A stretch of 64,000 nt of DNA from contig CAJQUN010000009.1 in the NCBI GenBank assembly GCA_907163345.1, forward strand, positions 1,178,001 to 1,242,000. The letters run 5' to 3'. Position 1 is the first letter of the stretch. The number at the start of each line of letters is the position of its first letter. The notes beneath the pieces are model-generated. The model searched no databases and was not told the DNA's origin. It saw only the letters and a program-made list of their open reading frames with translations. Origin of the DNA: Haberlea rhodopensis (lineage: Eukaryota > Streptophyta > Magnoliopsida > Lamiales > Gesneriaceae). The position numbers were made by a program, and so were the translations under genes. Below are positions 36,785 through 48,943 of this stretch, in pieces.

Positions 36785-37248
36785 TCTTACTATATTATAA
36801 TGTCTAAGCCCTCTATACTAACTACCTTGATATGACAAATTTGAATTTACCAAACTACCCCCTCCAAAGGTTACTATATTATAATGCCTACGCCCTCAAT
36901 ACTAACTTCCTTGTTATGACAAATTTGAATTTACCAAACTACCACATCCAAAGGTTTGAAAAATGCATTATGAACTTCATAATACAGATGGACAATATCG
37001 TAACAAATTTTCCCAACGTTGGTATGGCAGTATGAATTTTCCAAAAATATCCTTCAACTTAATTAAAGAAAATGTACAGTAACATGTTCAGAATGCAATT
37101 TCATTATCTTAATTCCCACTGTTCGCCTCATTCATCCTAACCAGATTCCTTTCAAAGAAAGAGAAAAAAAATGTTTGAATTTACTGGTATCAATTCGTAT
37201 GCCTTATATATTACGTTATACACGCAGAGCTTGTGCGTTGTCTGCTAG
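36785..37248 (+). mobile_element. Non-autonomous Helitron candidate
   Basis: It starts with TC after A (A|TCTTACTATATTATAATG) and ends CTAG followed by T (37245-37249). A short hairpin ACGCA-GAGCTTG-TGCGT (37222-37238) sits 6 bases before the CTAG. This is the expected Helitron layout: 5' TC, 3' hairpin plus CTRR, insertion between A and T, no target duplication. The 5' end is duplicated in tandem (next entry). No coding capacity. Confidence 0.45.
36787..36954. repeat. 84-bp tandem duplication of the Helitron-like 5' end
   Basis: Two copies, 36787-36870 and 36871-36954, share TTACTATATTATAATG at their starts and TATGACAAATTTGAATTTAC, with scattered mismatches. Confidence 0.9.
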
Positions 37249-37347
37249 TATATATAATCCATTAATGCAAATGCAAATTTTTTTAAAAAATAAATAAATC
37301 CATTAAAAAAACCGAACCAAGATTTGCAAGTTTTTCTAAGCCGTCAA

Positions 37348-39343
37348 TTGGCTTCTCTTCTGCCTCATCCGGCTTCATCTCTCGCATTTCGACAAATCCT
37401 CTCCGTCTTCGCAAAATCCACCGTATCAGCATCATTTTCTTGCAACGTCAAACAGCAATTGTCCAAATGGGTTCCTCGTTTTCCATCGAAATTTTTGAAT
37501 TTCTTGCTGTCTGGATCTTTAGCTCTTTCTCTGTCCCTAACTGGTAACTGCCTTCATCACTCCATGCCCGTACTTGAATTCTTTACATTTGTTTAAACAA
37601 TGAACTACTTGGTGTGATTGAATTGTATTCCAGTTTTATTAAGATTCTGTTAACTTTCCTGATTCAACGTTGTTTTAAACAGAGGTTTAGAATATTATCT
37701 TAAATTTATAAAAACTATACCTTTTATTATAGGTTTACAAATAACACAACTACCAATCCTTCAAAATATTATTATGCAACCGAATTTTTTTTTAAAAATG
37801 CAGGTAAATATCAACTTTTAGATAATAAATGTGTCAAAAGTGACACATGAAAAATGTGTCAAAAGTGGAATGGATTCATGAAAAAAATTCCTTTTTTTAA
37901 TCAAAATTTCATAAAGAAATTGTGAAAAAAGTTATTAACACTAAAGCCTTTAGGGTAGCTTGCCTATAAGTTTCTGTAAGTAAAAAAAAAACTTGGAAAT
38001 GTTCATTCGATTTGATCCTAATACAGATGCAACTGTCATTGCTCGTTTTACATTTGTCACAAATGGATAGGATTTGCTGAGGGAAGAGTGGGGTGAACAA
38101 GCCTGAAATGCTTCCTAAAGTGTTTACGACGGTTATTGATGTTTCTGGCTTCCTTTCAGAGGAGGAGGTTCCATTTTTCATTCATCGTTTTCTCGAATCA
38201 ACTTCGATTTTTAATTTTATTGCATGTTCTTTGCAAGTTTCTAATCCTTTCCGAAGTATATTCTAAAGGGTTAACCTTTGTATAACAGTTCAAATGGCTT
38301 AGAAATCATGCAAGAATGAGATGCAACCTTAAATAGTATCATAATATTCAATTTGATTTGCAGAAGAATAGGATAGCCCTGGAGATTGATGCCCTTGAGA
38401 AAGATACAGGATATAAGTTGCGGGTTCTGGCTCAGAAGTATCCTGATACTCCTGGTATGACGCCGAACATTCTGGGTTTCTAACAGTGTATTCGTGATTG
38501 TTATCCATTATGAAAATGATTTACCCAAGTTGTTAGGAGAGTTCATCTTATTTTCTTATATATCTGTGTCTCTACAACCCTCCAATAACTCGATAAAAAA
38601 TGAGAACTTTGTCACGACCTAGCACCTTGATCAATCAAAATTGAGACTCCAGTGGTAACTCCTATGATTTAAGAGGTGGCTCCAACTCATATAGAACTCT
38701 ACTCAATGGGTTTTGCTGACTGTCTAATCCATATACTCTCTCTACGGAAAATCATTATTAACCTGGCTGTGAGAAGAGTCCATTGCATTTTCTTAAAAAA
38801 CGTACTACGTCCCTTCAATAATACAATGTGGGAGGTGATATCAAACATCCAAGTGTGCGTATTTTCGAAAATATAATGAGATCCACATCTCCACTTTTTT
38901 CAATCCACAGGTCTAACAATCAAAGAATACTGTAACGTGGATGATAATACAATCGTGTTCCTTCCGTAGAGGCCTAAACCAATATTTTATTATCTTCTTC
39001 AATGAATTGGTTTTTTTTCTCAAAGTTTGTGTTTATGCTCATTTTTATTCAACCAGGAAACATATTAAACTTCAACGTTGGAGAGCTTCGGTGGATTTAG
39101 ACATACCATTTAGTTTCTGGAGCCGATTAGGTGGGAAATACGGAAACATTTTTTACTGGAGAGAAAAGGTTAAAATTCCTCAAGTTACTTTAGTCCTGTC
39201 AAAGCTATGAAACTTTCACTGTTACTAAGATAATCTTGATATTAAGCAGGGAGAGGACGCATCTATTAATGCTGCAGTCATGGCATTATCAAGCTGTTTG
39301 CGAGAACCCGTAGGTCCAAACAACTGCTCAGAAGTAAAATGAT
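37348..39343 (+). pseudogene. Thylakoid-lumen 15-kDa (TPM-domain) protein, broken copy
   Basis: The family is nucleus-encoded, imported to the chloroplast and sent to the thylakoid lumen. Exon 1 (37348-37542) has the bipartite leader: a Ser-rich transit part and a hydrophobic NFLLSGSLALSLSLTG before GTAACT. Exon 2 (about 38085-38170) reads GVNKPEMLPKVFTTVIDVSG. Exon 3 (38364-38455) reads NRIALEIDALEKDTGYKLRV. Exon 4 starts near 38912 (EYCNVDDNTIVFL), exon 5 (about 39056-39168) reads SVDLDIPFSFWSRLGGKYGN, and exon 6 (39250-39343) ends SSCLREPVGPNNCSEVK-stop. Damage: TTG where the MAS-type start should be (37348), one base missing near 38090, the expected VADPTF stretch lost to a stop near 38967, and two extra bases (GA) before ASVDL near 39086. 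Several independent faults argue for a pseudogene, not annotation error. Confidence 0.8.
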
Positions 39344-39974
39344 AATCTGCAGTTGATACGATTTGTTTCTATGCATATTCAGTGCTCATGTACAACAATC
39401 TTTGGACAACTTCAAATACATGTTGTAATGCAGCACATTGATTCATCAATTTATTACCAGATCACATCCATAAATTATTATTTTTTTGAAGCCTTTGAGT
39501 TGACAGTATGATAAAATATGTGTTCTTGATTAAGGATTTTTCACTCCAGGAGGAACCTCTGCAACTTTACTTATTGATTGTAGGATCCACATTTCTAATA
39601 GCCTAATTGTTTCAGTTTTCAGATGAATCTTGGTTTTTAGCTGAGTAAATAACAGTGTGTTCCTGCTCGCCTCTTACTGGGTTCGTCCGCGCTTGCAAAG
39701 GAGATATCATACTGAAACACCTAAGATTTCGTAACTCTTATATCATAGCAGAAATAAACTCAAATTGGGAGAATGTAATGACACCCTACTATATCCATTC
39801 CATTTCAGATATATGATCCAAGATTTCTTATCACAAGATCATCACATCTATAATTACCTGAACATACCACACAACACAGCCTTTATATTTTCATAAATCA
39901 ATCAAGTCCACAAGAGAAATAGACACATGATTGGATCAATCTCACAGCGCACAAGGCAAAAGATGCACATTTGA
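39344..39974. other. Shared 3' flank between convergent genes
   Basis: 630 bp without a gene. It presumably holds the 3' UTR remains of the lumen-protein copy (plus) and of the acylphosphatase (minus). Confidence 0.35.
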
Positions 39975-40885
39975 TCACGCAGTCCGCTTACGCTGAAATG
40001 AGGTTCCGGGATCATCGGTACTCGGGAATACCTGGAGACTGGTGACCATGGCATCTGGTGGGCCCCTTCGGCAGCGATGCTCCATCTCCTCAAGCTTGTG
40101 CGGGCTCCCGGAAAAGAGGGCTTCCACTGAGCCATCTCTCCTGTTCCGAACCCAACCCTTGAGCCCCAATTCATTGGCATTGTCAATTGTCCAATTTCTG
40201 TAGAATACCCCCTGAACCCTCCCCTTTATCATCACTCTAACCTGCAATCCACCACGAGTAAACTGTTAGAAGCAGTCACAAGTACATTCATTGTTTATAA
40301 TTTCGTCGAAATTCCAAACTTTGAATCTTCGTAGGGACTGAAATGCAACCCAAGTTTCAAATTCTTTTTTCCAAAATTACCAAAATTTTGAAAATATCTT
40401 TAAATTTCCAGAAATTTCACACGAAAACATTAATTTGTATGATCTCATTATTATTATATCTTCTTGGTTACAATAAATTCATAAGATAAATCAATAATTT
40501 CGTAGATGTTTTCATATTATTATATACTTGCATATTGTATCTACAAAAATATTTTAACAAATATTTCATGTTTTTTCTACGTGTATCCTCAAAATTTGGA
40601 TCAAAATTTTCATAAGTTGCCACTACTAAATATAAGTCGAAATTGACAAATGATTCCTTAATAAATTGATTCATAATCATCCCAACTTAATACTAGACAA
40701 AGATGAAAGATACAAGTACAACAAAGGCCCATAAACGCTGGTAACTAATCAACATAAGCCTTTTGCGCAAAAGAAATTATCAAAATTGAAGCATAAAACC
40801 AAATAGAAATCTGCGAAACGAATGATTGCTCACAGTGTTAGCAGCGGGGTCGGTTATCCTGGGAAAAGTTCACGGAGGTGGACAT
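39975..40885 (-). CDS. Acylphosphatase, two exons, apparent +1 base in exon 1
   Basis: Acylphosphatase hydrolyses carboxyl-phosphate bonds. Exon 2 (40241-39975) encodes the whole domain: VRVMIKGRVQGVFYRNWT holds the phosphate-binding loop and catalytic Arg, and LGLKGWVRNRRDGSVEALFS carries the catalytic Asn. The end is FPSTDDPGTSFQRKRTA-stop. Exon 1 starts at ATG 40885 (MSTSVNFSQD) and ends at ACT|GTGAGC (40834). The frame that reaches the donor in phase (DPAANT|VRVMIKG) is offset by one base from the ATG frame; removing one A from GGATAACC (about 40851-40856) would join them. So exon 1 has a frameshift or a sequencing error. An internal ATG (MIKGRVQG) could give a shorter protein lacking the first strand. 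The domain call is firm. Confidence 0.8.
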
Positions 40886-40899
40886 AGGCGAGACGAGAG

Positions 40900-41048
40900 G
40901 AGGTAAACGACGTCGGAACAGAGGAAGAAAAGGAGCAGGAGGAAGAAGAAAAGGGCGAGGAAACGAAAGAGAATGAGGAAGAAGATGAAGATGAAGATGA
41001 AGATTGCGTAGAAGAACACGAAGGTGGGGAATCGTCAGTGGTAGAGAC
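40900..41048 (-). repeat. TTC/TCC-rich pyrimidine tract upstream of acylphosphatase
   Basis: The minus strand reads as repeated TCT/TTC/TCC, including (TTCATC)n near 40985-41010, directly upstream of the ATG at 40885. Such tracts are common in plant 5' leaders. It also yields an artificial Ser-rich frame, which is not a protein. Confidence 0.7.
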
Positions 41049-41055
41049 TAGCATT

Positions 41056-42424
41056 ACGGGATTTCAAAGATTGAATTCGCCATTTTTATATCCGTTTGAA
41101 AGGTTCTGCAACTGAGCATGGGATTTCTGGAATATTGGAAAAGGTTTATTGTGGGCCGTTGGATTTTGGATCCAGGAATCTTGGACAGCAGAAGGAGATT
41201 CCATGAAGATGTGACTATGAGGCCTTAGCATTTGTTAGGTCAAAATCCAGTTTCATAATGGACCGAAGATTCAGTTTAATGGCTTGTTCTTAAAAACTAA
41301 AGCCCAATGTTTGATTTGTTTTGGGCCAGATCTATACTAATTATCTAATTATCTGAAGTTCATTGAGTAGTTTTTTTTTATTTTTTAGCAAATACTGAAT
41401 GATTTTATTTAAAAGTAAAGTTTTTCAACTTTAAGGAAAAGCAAAATAGAAATACTTAAATAAACAATTACAAATACACCTTAATAATAGAATCTAACAT
41501 TTTTAAACAAGATATGAAAATAATCTGATGAACTAAATTAAAAGTGAACAATAACAAAAAGATTGCTAAAATGAAATAGCAAGCTGATTATCTACACGAA
41601 TATAGTGAAATATGCAGAGTTATGATTGATGATGATTTTCCTTGGTCCACTTCTTTTATTGATGGTTCCCAATAGACGTTCAAACGAACCAGCCCGATCC
41701 AAACGATTTGGCCCATCTAGGCCCATCTTCGTGCGTGGAAAACCTCAAAGTCAATCCAAACCGTGGCGGGTTGCACGTCAACCAACCAAAAAATAAATAA
41801 ATATGATTTTATTAAATTTTAATGATTAAAATAATTAATAAATCATATTTAATTAATTAATTCAGTTTTTATTATAAATTAATAATTGACTCAACCCGTG
41901 GATCAACCCACACCAACCCATCAATCCAATTGAGTTGGCCCGTTTAACAGCACTAAAAAACCTTAGTCCGACGTGACGAACACAACTCATTTTAACAGTT
42001 CTTAGTTCCTAGTGGTTGAATTCTTAGGGGTGGTTCGTTCCCCAACTTTGCATCAATGGAAACGCGTGTTACCGCCCATGTAAACGGCCCAGGTATTGGT
42101 CAAAGCCAGTAACCATCTTTGTGTGGATTGGGCCTTTTACATTACATCTTTGGGCTTGACCTTGGCCTAATTGTTTTTCATTTTTTTGTGAAAAGAAAAA
42201 TTTATAATGGATATTTATTATGCGTTATAGAATTATGTGGTTACTTTTCAATAAATCCCGTATTTCTTACACTAGAATACGAGATGGGAACTGTGATCGA
42301 CCTCTAGAATAAGGATAATACTCTCATATAATATTTAGTGATCTAAATTTTTTGTTTTGGATATATTGGATTTAATATAAATGTTCAAATCACATTTTGA
42401 TCATTTAATATAACAAAGGACATT
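41056..42424. other. Intergenic; promoter side of acylphosphatase
   Basis: No gene. A GGGTTG/CAACCC-rich patch (41740-41960) resembles interiors of hAT MITEs, but no ends could be set. Confidence 0.35.
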
Positions 42425-42433
42425 GATTTTATG

Positions 42434-42588
42434 GAAATATTTTATGTTACTCTATGGGGTAGTGCCTTATGAGATACATATAACAATTCATTAGAAATAT
42501 TTTCAATGATGTTAAAGTAAAAATATTCCCAATGAATAGTTGGATGTATCTTATGAGACACTACCTCATAGATAGCATAGAATAAATC
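42434..42588. mobile_element. 155-bp foldback MITE with a perfect 9-bp target-site duplication
   Basis: GATTTTATG occurs at 42425-42433 and 42589-42597 on either side. The ends pair well: GAAATATTTTATGTTACTCT on the left and the complement of the right end GATTTATTCTATGCTATCTA. The arms then continue to pair through TAGTGCCTTATGAGATACAT / TAGTGTCTCATAAGATACAT almost to the centre. A 9-bp duplication suggests Mutator-type mobilisation. Confidence 0.85.
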
Positions 42589-42597
42589 GATTTTATG

Positions 42598-44364
42598 ATA
42601 GGTTCGACTCTCTCTCATCATTCAAACGATCAGGTTATGAGTTATGACTGTGATATGACATGACATAGCATTCAAATGACACGTGAGAACCTCAATTTCC
42701 GAATCCATTAACGTCTTGTCAACATGTTCCCAAATTTTTCCTTTGCTCCACTTGACTTTTGCGTCCAAAAAGAAAATAAATAAAAATAATATTGTTCCAA
42801 TTTTAATATAAAAACCGAATTACCTCAAAAATAAAATTATATAAAAAAAAATATTGTTGCGTGCTAAACGCTAGTATGTATATAAAAAGAGGCCAAGTCA
42901 AATAAAAGGACGAGGAATCTTCTTCTTTCAGACAAGCGATCATGCGTTGCGTCCCGTAATGTTTCATATTTTGTATTTTTTAGAGCTTTTTTTTTTTTTT
43001 TTGTATTCAAACATATAAAAATCATTTAACATTAAAACAATTTTTGCTAATATAAAGCGGATTCAACTCAACTCTTTGAAATAAAAAAAACAAAAACAAA
43101 ATTTGGTAAAATTTAGCGGCTTTTATAGCCTTCTTTTGGAGACATCAAAATATGTCACTTTGACTTTTTAGATTCGCCAAAGAATACTGAAACTGAAGAG
43201 GCAATAGCCTAAGCCTACAATCAAATTTATCTTTTAAGATCGAATTTATAAAAAAATAATTTTCTTTTCAAAAATTTAAATCATGTAAATAATAATATTT
43301 AACTTTTTAGTGTGCTACCATATGAGTTATTCCAAATCCTAAAATTATGTTAAAACACATTAATATTGATTCAATATTAAGAAATTTATTGGTGACCAAA
43401 CACAAGATTTTGTAGATATAACGTTTCGATTTGATTACGATACCGATCTTGATTTTTTCAAATATGTATCGCATCTCGAAAAAAAGTATTGCTATTCATG
43501 GGGCAGAGCCATCCTATGAGTTATGATAGACTCTAGCCCAATGTAAATTTTCAACAAAAAAATAAGTTTTAGTTTTTGATATTTTAGTTTTTTAACATAA
43601 TTCTCTAAATCGTGATAGTTCTTTAGTCAGTTGATTTTAAATCATGACAGCATCGATGAAAATTGAAGCATTAATACTACACCCAAAGGACATGCTAATC
43701 TATACTTTCATACCCCAGAAGACATAACATGACGATGCATAAACAACATTTTTATGTAATTTTTTTTAACTAAATGGTCGATTATTATAATTCTGTGGTC
43801 CATTAAAGTGGACAGATAGATGAATATAGTAGGTCATATAAGTGACACTTTATTTAAAATATTTTTCTAAACTACCAGATCAGCATTCTTATTTTAAAGT
43901 TAATAATTTTAAATAATTGAAAAGCAGCACATTAATACTAGAAGGGTTGAGTAAGTTAAAATTCCGACTCAGCCCCAACGCTGAACGGGACCCCCTCACT
44001 CTATTATTGTACCCATAACATTTTTCTAGTTGATAATTAATTCTTCTAGCAGATTCACTATACCCAGTTTCATTATCCATAAATTAAATTAATAAATTGA
44101 TAGCTATACTAGCAGCAAAAGCACACGCATTATGTGTGTAATGAAATTTTAAATTTTATATATTATATATGTATACTAAAATTTTATTTGAAATATCTGA
44201 TTTAATTATGATATTTTATTGGGAAGAGAAAAAACTGCCGTACATATTTTAGGAAGGAAAAAAACTAGTGAAAGATTGAAAACTAAGTGAAAGTTAATAG
44301 GTGATCTTCCGATATTATCCATTTATCTCATGGCTATTTCCGATATATATATATATATATTACT
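42598..44364. other. AT-rich intergenic stretch
   Basis: 1.77 kb with no supported gene or repeat family; poly-A/T runs only. Confidence 0.45.
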
Positions 44365-44900
44365 GTCATAGGATGAATGCATCTCCTCAGGTAAAATCCC
44401 ATATGATTACCGAACACGAAATACCCGCGAAGAGCAAGTATCTGCGTGGACAACTTGGTCAAATAATAGCGGAAGACCCTAACATAACTGCTAGTCAACA
44501 AAGACGTATGAACGTTCATTGATAGTGGTCGGATTTCTCGGACACGCCTTGAGCTAACCATGCCATGATCAAGGGCCAATCATGCTCTGGATTTGGTGCA
44601 CCTTAACTACTAAAGGAAATAATATAAGTACCAAACTTGGGTCACACAGAGAAGGGATCAAATTTTCTACAAAAGAACTCCGAGAAGAACAATAAAGTCC
44701 TTCTATTCGGTTCGTGCGATCAAGAACCAAAGAACCGCCTTGTTATTCTATTTTTATTCTGTTACTCAAATTTTGTAATGGAAATTGTAAATCTTCTTTG
44801 TATATATGGAAATTTATAATAGATTAAATCTCGTAGTTTTTCTTTTTGTTTTTGAAAGGTTTTCCACTTAAAAATTGTGGTCTCTTATTTTTCTACTGCA
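44365..44900 (+). repeat. Dispersed LTR-like repeat, copy 1
   Basis: About 530 bp match 62090-62625 in the same orientation: TCATAGGATGAAT, ACCGAACA..GAAAT, TTGGTCAAA, TCGGATTTC, CTTCTATTCGGTTCGT-type and GGTTTTCCA..TAAAAATT in order. The layout (GC-richer middle, leader-like end) suggests an LTR. This copy is the more diverged. Confidence 0.6.
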
Positions 44901-45573
44901 CTTTGCTTGTGTGTGTTTGTTTGTTACAACATTCATATTCATTTGTGTTGAAAATGTTGAGATTTGGCCAATCGTTTTCCTATATAGGAGGAAGTGAAGA
45001 GATCCGTCGATATTTTCCTATTACTATGATATACAAAATGTTTGGCAAGGAATTATAATTTCTCATGTTTTCAGACTAATAATTGAAATAGTATTCTATC
45101 AATATTTTTTATGGCCCGCCTATTTTTTATATGTCTATGCATGTAATTATCCATAATAAAGTTTATTTAAAAATTTGATAATAATGACAGTGATAATTAT
45201 AATTGAACACTTGTGCCTAAAATTTAATTATAAAGTTTATTAGAATTTGATAATATTCATTTCATAAATTAGCAATGGGTAGTAAAACTCCGCCTTCACT
45301 AGAAGGGTTGGTGGCACGAGAACAATTTGCTGGTGGCGTTGGATTTATTATTATTTTTGAAGCTCTATTTCATACATGCATTCATGTCATTATGGACATG
45401 AATGATGCATTCATGTATGATATGATATATATATATGTATCATGTATACATGTGTTTTATGTATGGTGGTATAACGTGGTAGTGGTGATCAGAGTTTTTT
45501 TTATCGCTATTATAACTATAATATTTGAAGGGGGATTCGATCATTCATCAATATGAAAGAGTTGGGATAAACA
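44901..45573. other. Intergenic
   Basis: No supported feature in 670 bp. Confidence 0.4.
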
Positions 45574-45579
45574 ACCAGT

Positions 45580-45927
45580 AGGGCTGCTTAACGGATTGAG
45601 TTGGTCGGTTCAACTCAGTTTTGAATCGGAACCGATCCAGTAGTTACCGGATCGGATTGATTCTAATGGATTGGAACCAGTGGTTACCGGTTCTGGAATC
45701 GAAACCGGTAGAAATTTAAAAAATCTAAAAGATAACTAGGCTAGAAAAACTGAATTTTTTTTAAATATATATATTTTATTAATAACCTGTTCCGGGTTGG
45801 AATCGGTCCAACCCAGAATTGGATCAAATTCGTTTTCTTATCGGATCGGACCGGTTCCGAAATCATCATACCTGAAACCGACCAGTTTCAAATCGAATCG
45901 GACCGAATTGATCTATTAAACACCCCT
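45580..45927. mobile_element. 348-bp MITE with AGGGnTGnTTAA ends
   Basis: The left end AGGGCTGCTTAACGGATT and the complement of the right end AGGGGTGTTTAATAGATCAA are imperfect terminal inverted repeats, and ACCAGT flanks both sides (45574-45579, 45928-45933). The interior is rich in GGTTCGGACCGG-like words in both orientations. hAT-type is likely from the motif style, but the 6-bp flank is shorter than the 8 bp expected. Confidence 0.6.
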
Positions 45928-46102
45928 ACCAGTCAAGCCCGGGTCAGCGTGTTTGATTGCCGAGTCAGAGTGATGAAATTTCTTAGTCAAAATGCATATA
46001 TGGACAAATGACGATGATGATATAGACCATTCCCCTAAATTAATTTCTTTTGTCTCTATACTACGTACGTAACATCATGGCTATGGGATGGTCCCGTGAA
46101 AC

Positions 46103-46245
46103 TTTGTTGCTACCCTTAAGGACGCTGCCCTCAGGAGCAACATCCACAATCCAAATGGAATCTTTTTTTTTTCCTTTTATAAAAAAGATTTCAAATGAAT
46201 GGTGATGATGCCCCTAAGGGCACTGCCCTTAAGGGTATCATCAAA
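46103..46245. mobile_element. Foldback MITE whose terminal repeats are themselves hairpins
   Basis: The left arm (46105-46170) and the complement of the right arm (46180-46245) align over about 65 bp: GTTGCTACCCTTAAGG / GATGATACCCTTAAGG, then CTGCCCTCAGGAGCAAC / GTGCCCTTAGGGGCATC, and both end in GAAATCTTTTTT-like sequence. Each arm also folds on itself; 46203-46222 pairs with 46224-46243 at 18 of 20 positions. Confidence 0.65.
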
Positions 46246-46660
46246 CAAACCGTGTTCTACATTCAATTTTGTAAAAAAATCTCCGATAAAAATTCCTATT
46301 TTTGTTTTGAACTTTTTTATACATGTTTAGCTCGAGTTTCAGAAATTACATTTCTTTTTATCAAGTTGAATTTCTCTAAACATATGGCCGTATTTTTTTG
46401 AAAAAATAGTTGAATAAAATACAACTCAAAAGTAGATTGGTTCCCACGAAGATTTAAACCGGGTTCATATTGAGAGATGCTCACTATTAGGCCATTGGAC
46501 TCTTTCGTGAGACTGCTAGTAAAAGTGTATAATAAGAAATTTATTTGGAGGGTGGAAATAAAAGGAAAAATGATCATATTAAGATTAGAAGCCGGATACA
46601 TGTGGAGAAGTGGAGAAGTCTTCACCCTCAGGACATTCGACTATGTTTGCTTAATATAGT

Positions 46661-47213
46661 TAGAGTTGTCAATTTGGGTTTGATTCGTTGGGTTAGCCCA
46701 ACCCAACATACAAAATTAATGGTTTGAATTAACATTTTCTCAACCCATTTAAAAGTGGGTCAAAATGGGTTAACCCATTTGAATTATGGGTGGAGATGAG
46801 TTGGGTCGGGTTAGACCCGTGGGCTAAGCTTATAAGTTAAACCTATTTTTTTAGGTTATTCTTTAATTATAAATCTCCCTCATTCTTTAGCCGCCTGTCT
46901 AATTTATATCAATGATATTGATTGTTAATAATTTTGTCAAATGTTATAGAAAATATATGAATTATTTTTAATTTAAATTCATTAAAACCTAATAAAATTA
47001 TATTTTTTACTTTTTTACTATTGTTATTTTTTGGTGGGTATGTTCGCCTAACCCGCAACCCACCTTTGGTTGGGCTGGGTTGAGATTTTTCTAACTCATT
47101 TGGAGGTGGACGAGATTTTTCCAACTCATTTGGAGGTGGACCTAAATGAGTTGGCCTATTCGGGTTACGTATTTGAGTGAGTTGGGTCGAGTTGGCCCAA
47201 ATTGACAGCTCTA
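46661..47213. mobile_element. 553-bp hAT-type MITE
   Basis: Terminal inverted repeats TAGAGTTGTCAATTTGGG (left) and TAGAGCTGTCAATTTGGG (complement of right) differ at one base. An 8-bp duplication flanks it with one mismatch: AATATAGT (46653-46660) and AATATAAT (47214-47221). The interior is rich in GGGTTGG/CCAACCC and has a short tandem duplication (TTTTTCnAACTCATTTGGAG, about 47086 and 47116). Confidence 0.85.
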
Positions 47214-47221
47214 AATATAAT

Positions 47222-47349
47222 ACTATAAAATCTATAATACCAAAATTTTGTGAGGGGACGTTCGCCCCTGGATGCCAAAAGAGACACCCTTAGGCAAGTG
47301 GGGATGTCACTGTTTGCTATATTTTACTACCCAAAAATTACGGTTTGAC

Positions 47350-47380
<31 letters not shown>

Positions 47381-47953
47381 TTGTAATATAAAATTGTCTA
47401 AATTAGATTTTGGTCATTTGATTAGTTACAAATACTATTATCATAACTTGGCATTTTTGCACTTTTAGTTCTTTTTGGTCAGAGTGTTGACACGGCATCA
47501 GAACCGGACATATCAGCAATATCTAGTATCCTGTCAGCAAAACCCGACATCATACGAGTACTTTAGAAAAAAAAATGACTAAAAGTGCAAAAGAAATCAC
47601 GTTATTATACTGAAACGTAAATTAAACTAATTAAATTACCAAAATCCAATAACATCTTAAAAGATCAAATTTAATGTATTATTGTCTTTTACCACACATC
47701 ATTAAAAAATTTAAGGGTAAGCAGGATTCAGGTTAGTATATATAAGTATTTCCAGACTGGCATATATCATCAAGGAATATTTTAAAAAAATTATTATAAA
47801 ATGTATATGAAAGTTATTGTTATTTGAAAATAATAGGTGGAGATCAGAGGAGAAGATTAATGCAATTTAAGTAGTTTGACCATGAAATAAATATTCATAA
47901 TAAATGCCTTCAATTATTAAGGAAATATAAAGGTTTTTTCTTCATTTTTTCCA

Positions 47954-48043
<90 letters not shown>

Positions 48044-48943
48044 AATTTGAATACAACCAATTTCCTCTTCATATACTTCCTATAGACTATGGTAATTTAA
48101 ATAAAGTTATAGTTGATTCTAGAACGAAAAAGATTGTACGTAATTTGTATACATATTAAAAAAAAGATATTTTATCCAGAAGATAACTTTATATATATAT
48201 ATATTTTTTTAGGAGAAAAAAAGATACTAAAAAGGTATAAATGTTGAGTATCAGGTGTATCCCAATATATAATTATAAGATTTTCGGATGTTGAATAAGC
48301 AAATTAGGAATTAATCTTTTTATTATCAAATATAACATATATAAGATTACACGTTTGTCGTTTTACAAAAAAAACCATATCTAATGGTAATTGTATGAAT
48401 CGAATCTTTTAACATACGCATCAGTTTAACGTTATGTTTCGATCGCCCTTCGTCAATTATTGATTCAAATAATCTCCTCTCAGTAATTATATTTCCTTTC
48501 AACTCATGAAAATTGAATAGGTGATTTTGATTGCAATTCCAAAAATGATATTTATTGCTTCCCAATAACATCTAGTCGGAAAATCCAAATAAAATAATGA
48601 AGAGCATAATTTTCTATGAAAAACAGGATAGTTTTTCATCGTTGTTTCAAGAATTACCAAGAAAATGAATTTTCTTATCTGGAAATTTTATTATACAAAA
48701 TGTGTGAAATAATAAGTAAATAGGTCGAAAAGAAAAAAACCGAAGATTTATATATTATATAAATTAATAATATATTATTAGTGTTGTTATAAGCCAAAAA
48801 ATGATCTTAAAAGATTATGGCAAAAATAAAATAACATGGTCAGCTTTGCACTCAGTAGATACAAACAAAGAGTTAATCAGAAGGCACTCAAATTAATGTG
48901 TGTTGGACCTTCTCACAATGCATTGATTATAGAATTGAATGGA
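47222..48943. other. AT-rich intergenic stretch with microsatellites
   Basis: Contains AT runs at 47350-47376 and 47955-48040. No supported gene. Confidence 0.5.
47955..48040. repeat. (TA)n microsatellite
   Basis: An almost uninterrupted TA run of about 80 bp. Confidence 0.95.

Noticed and set aside
40854..41054. Ser-rich 66-residue protein upstream of acylphosphatase
   Set aside because: It is a translation of a TTC/TCC tract; the frame stops before the splice donor and does not join the acylphosphatase exon.
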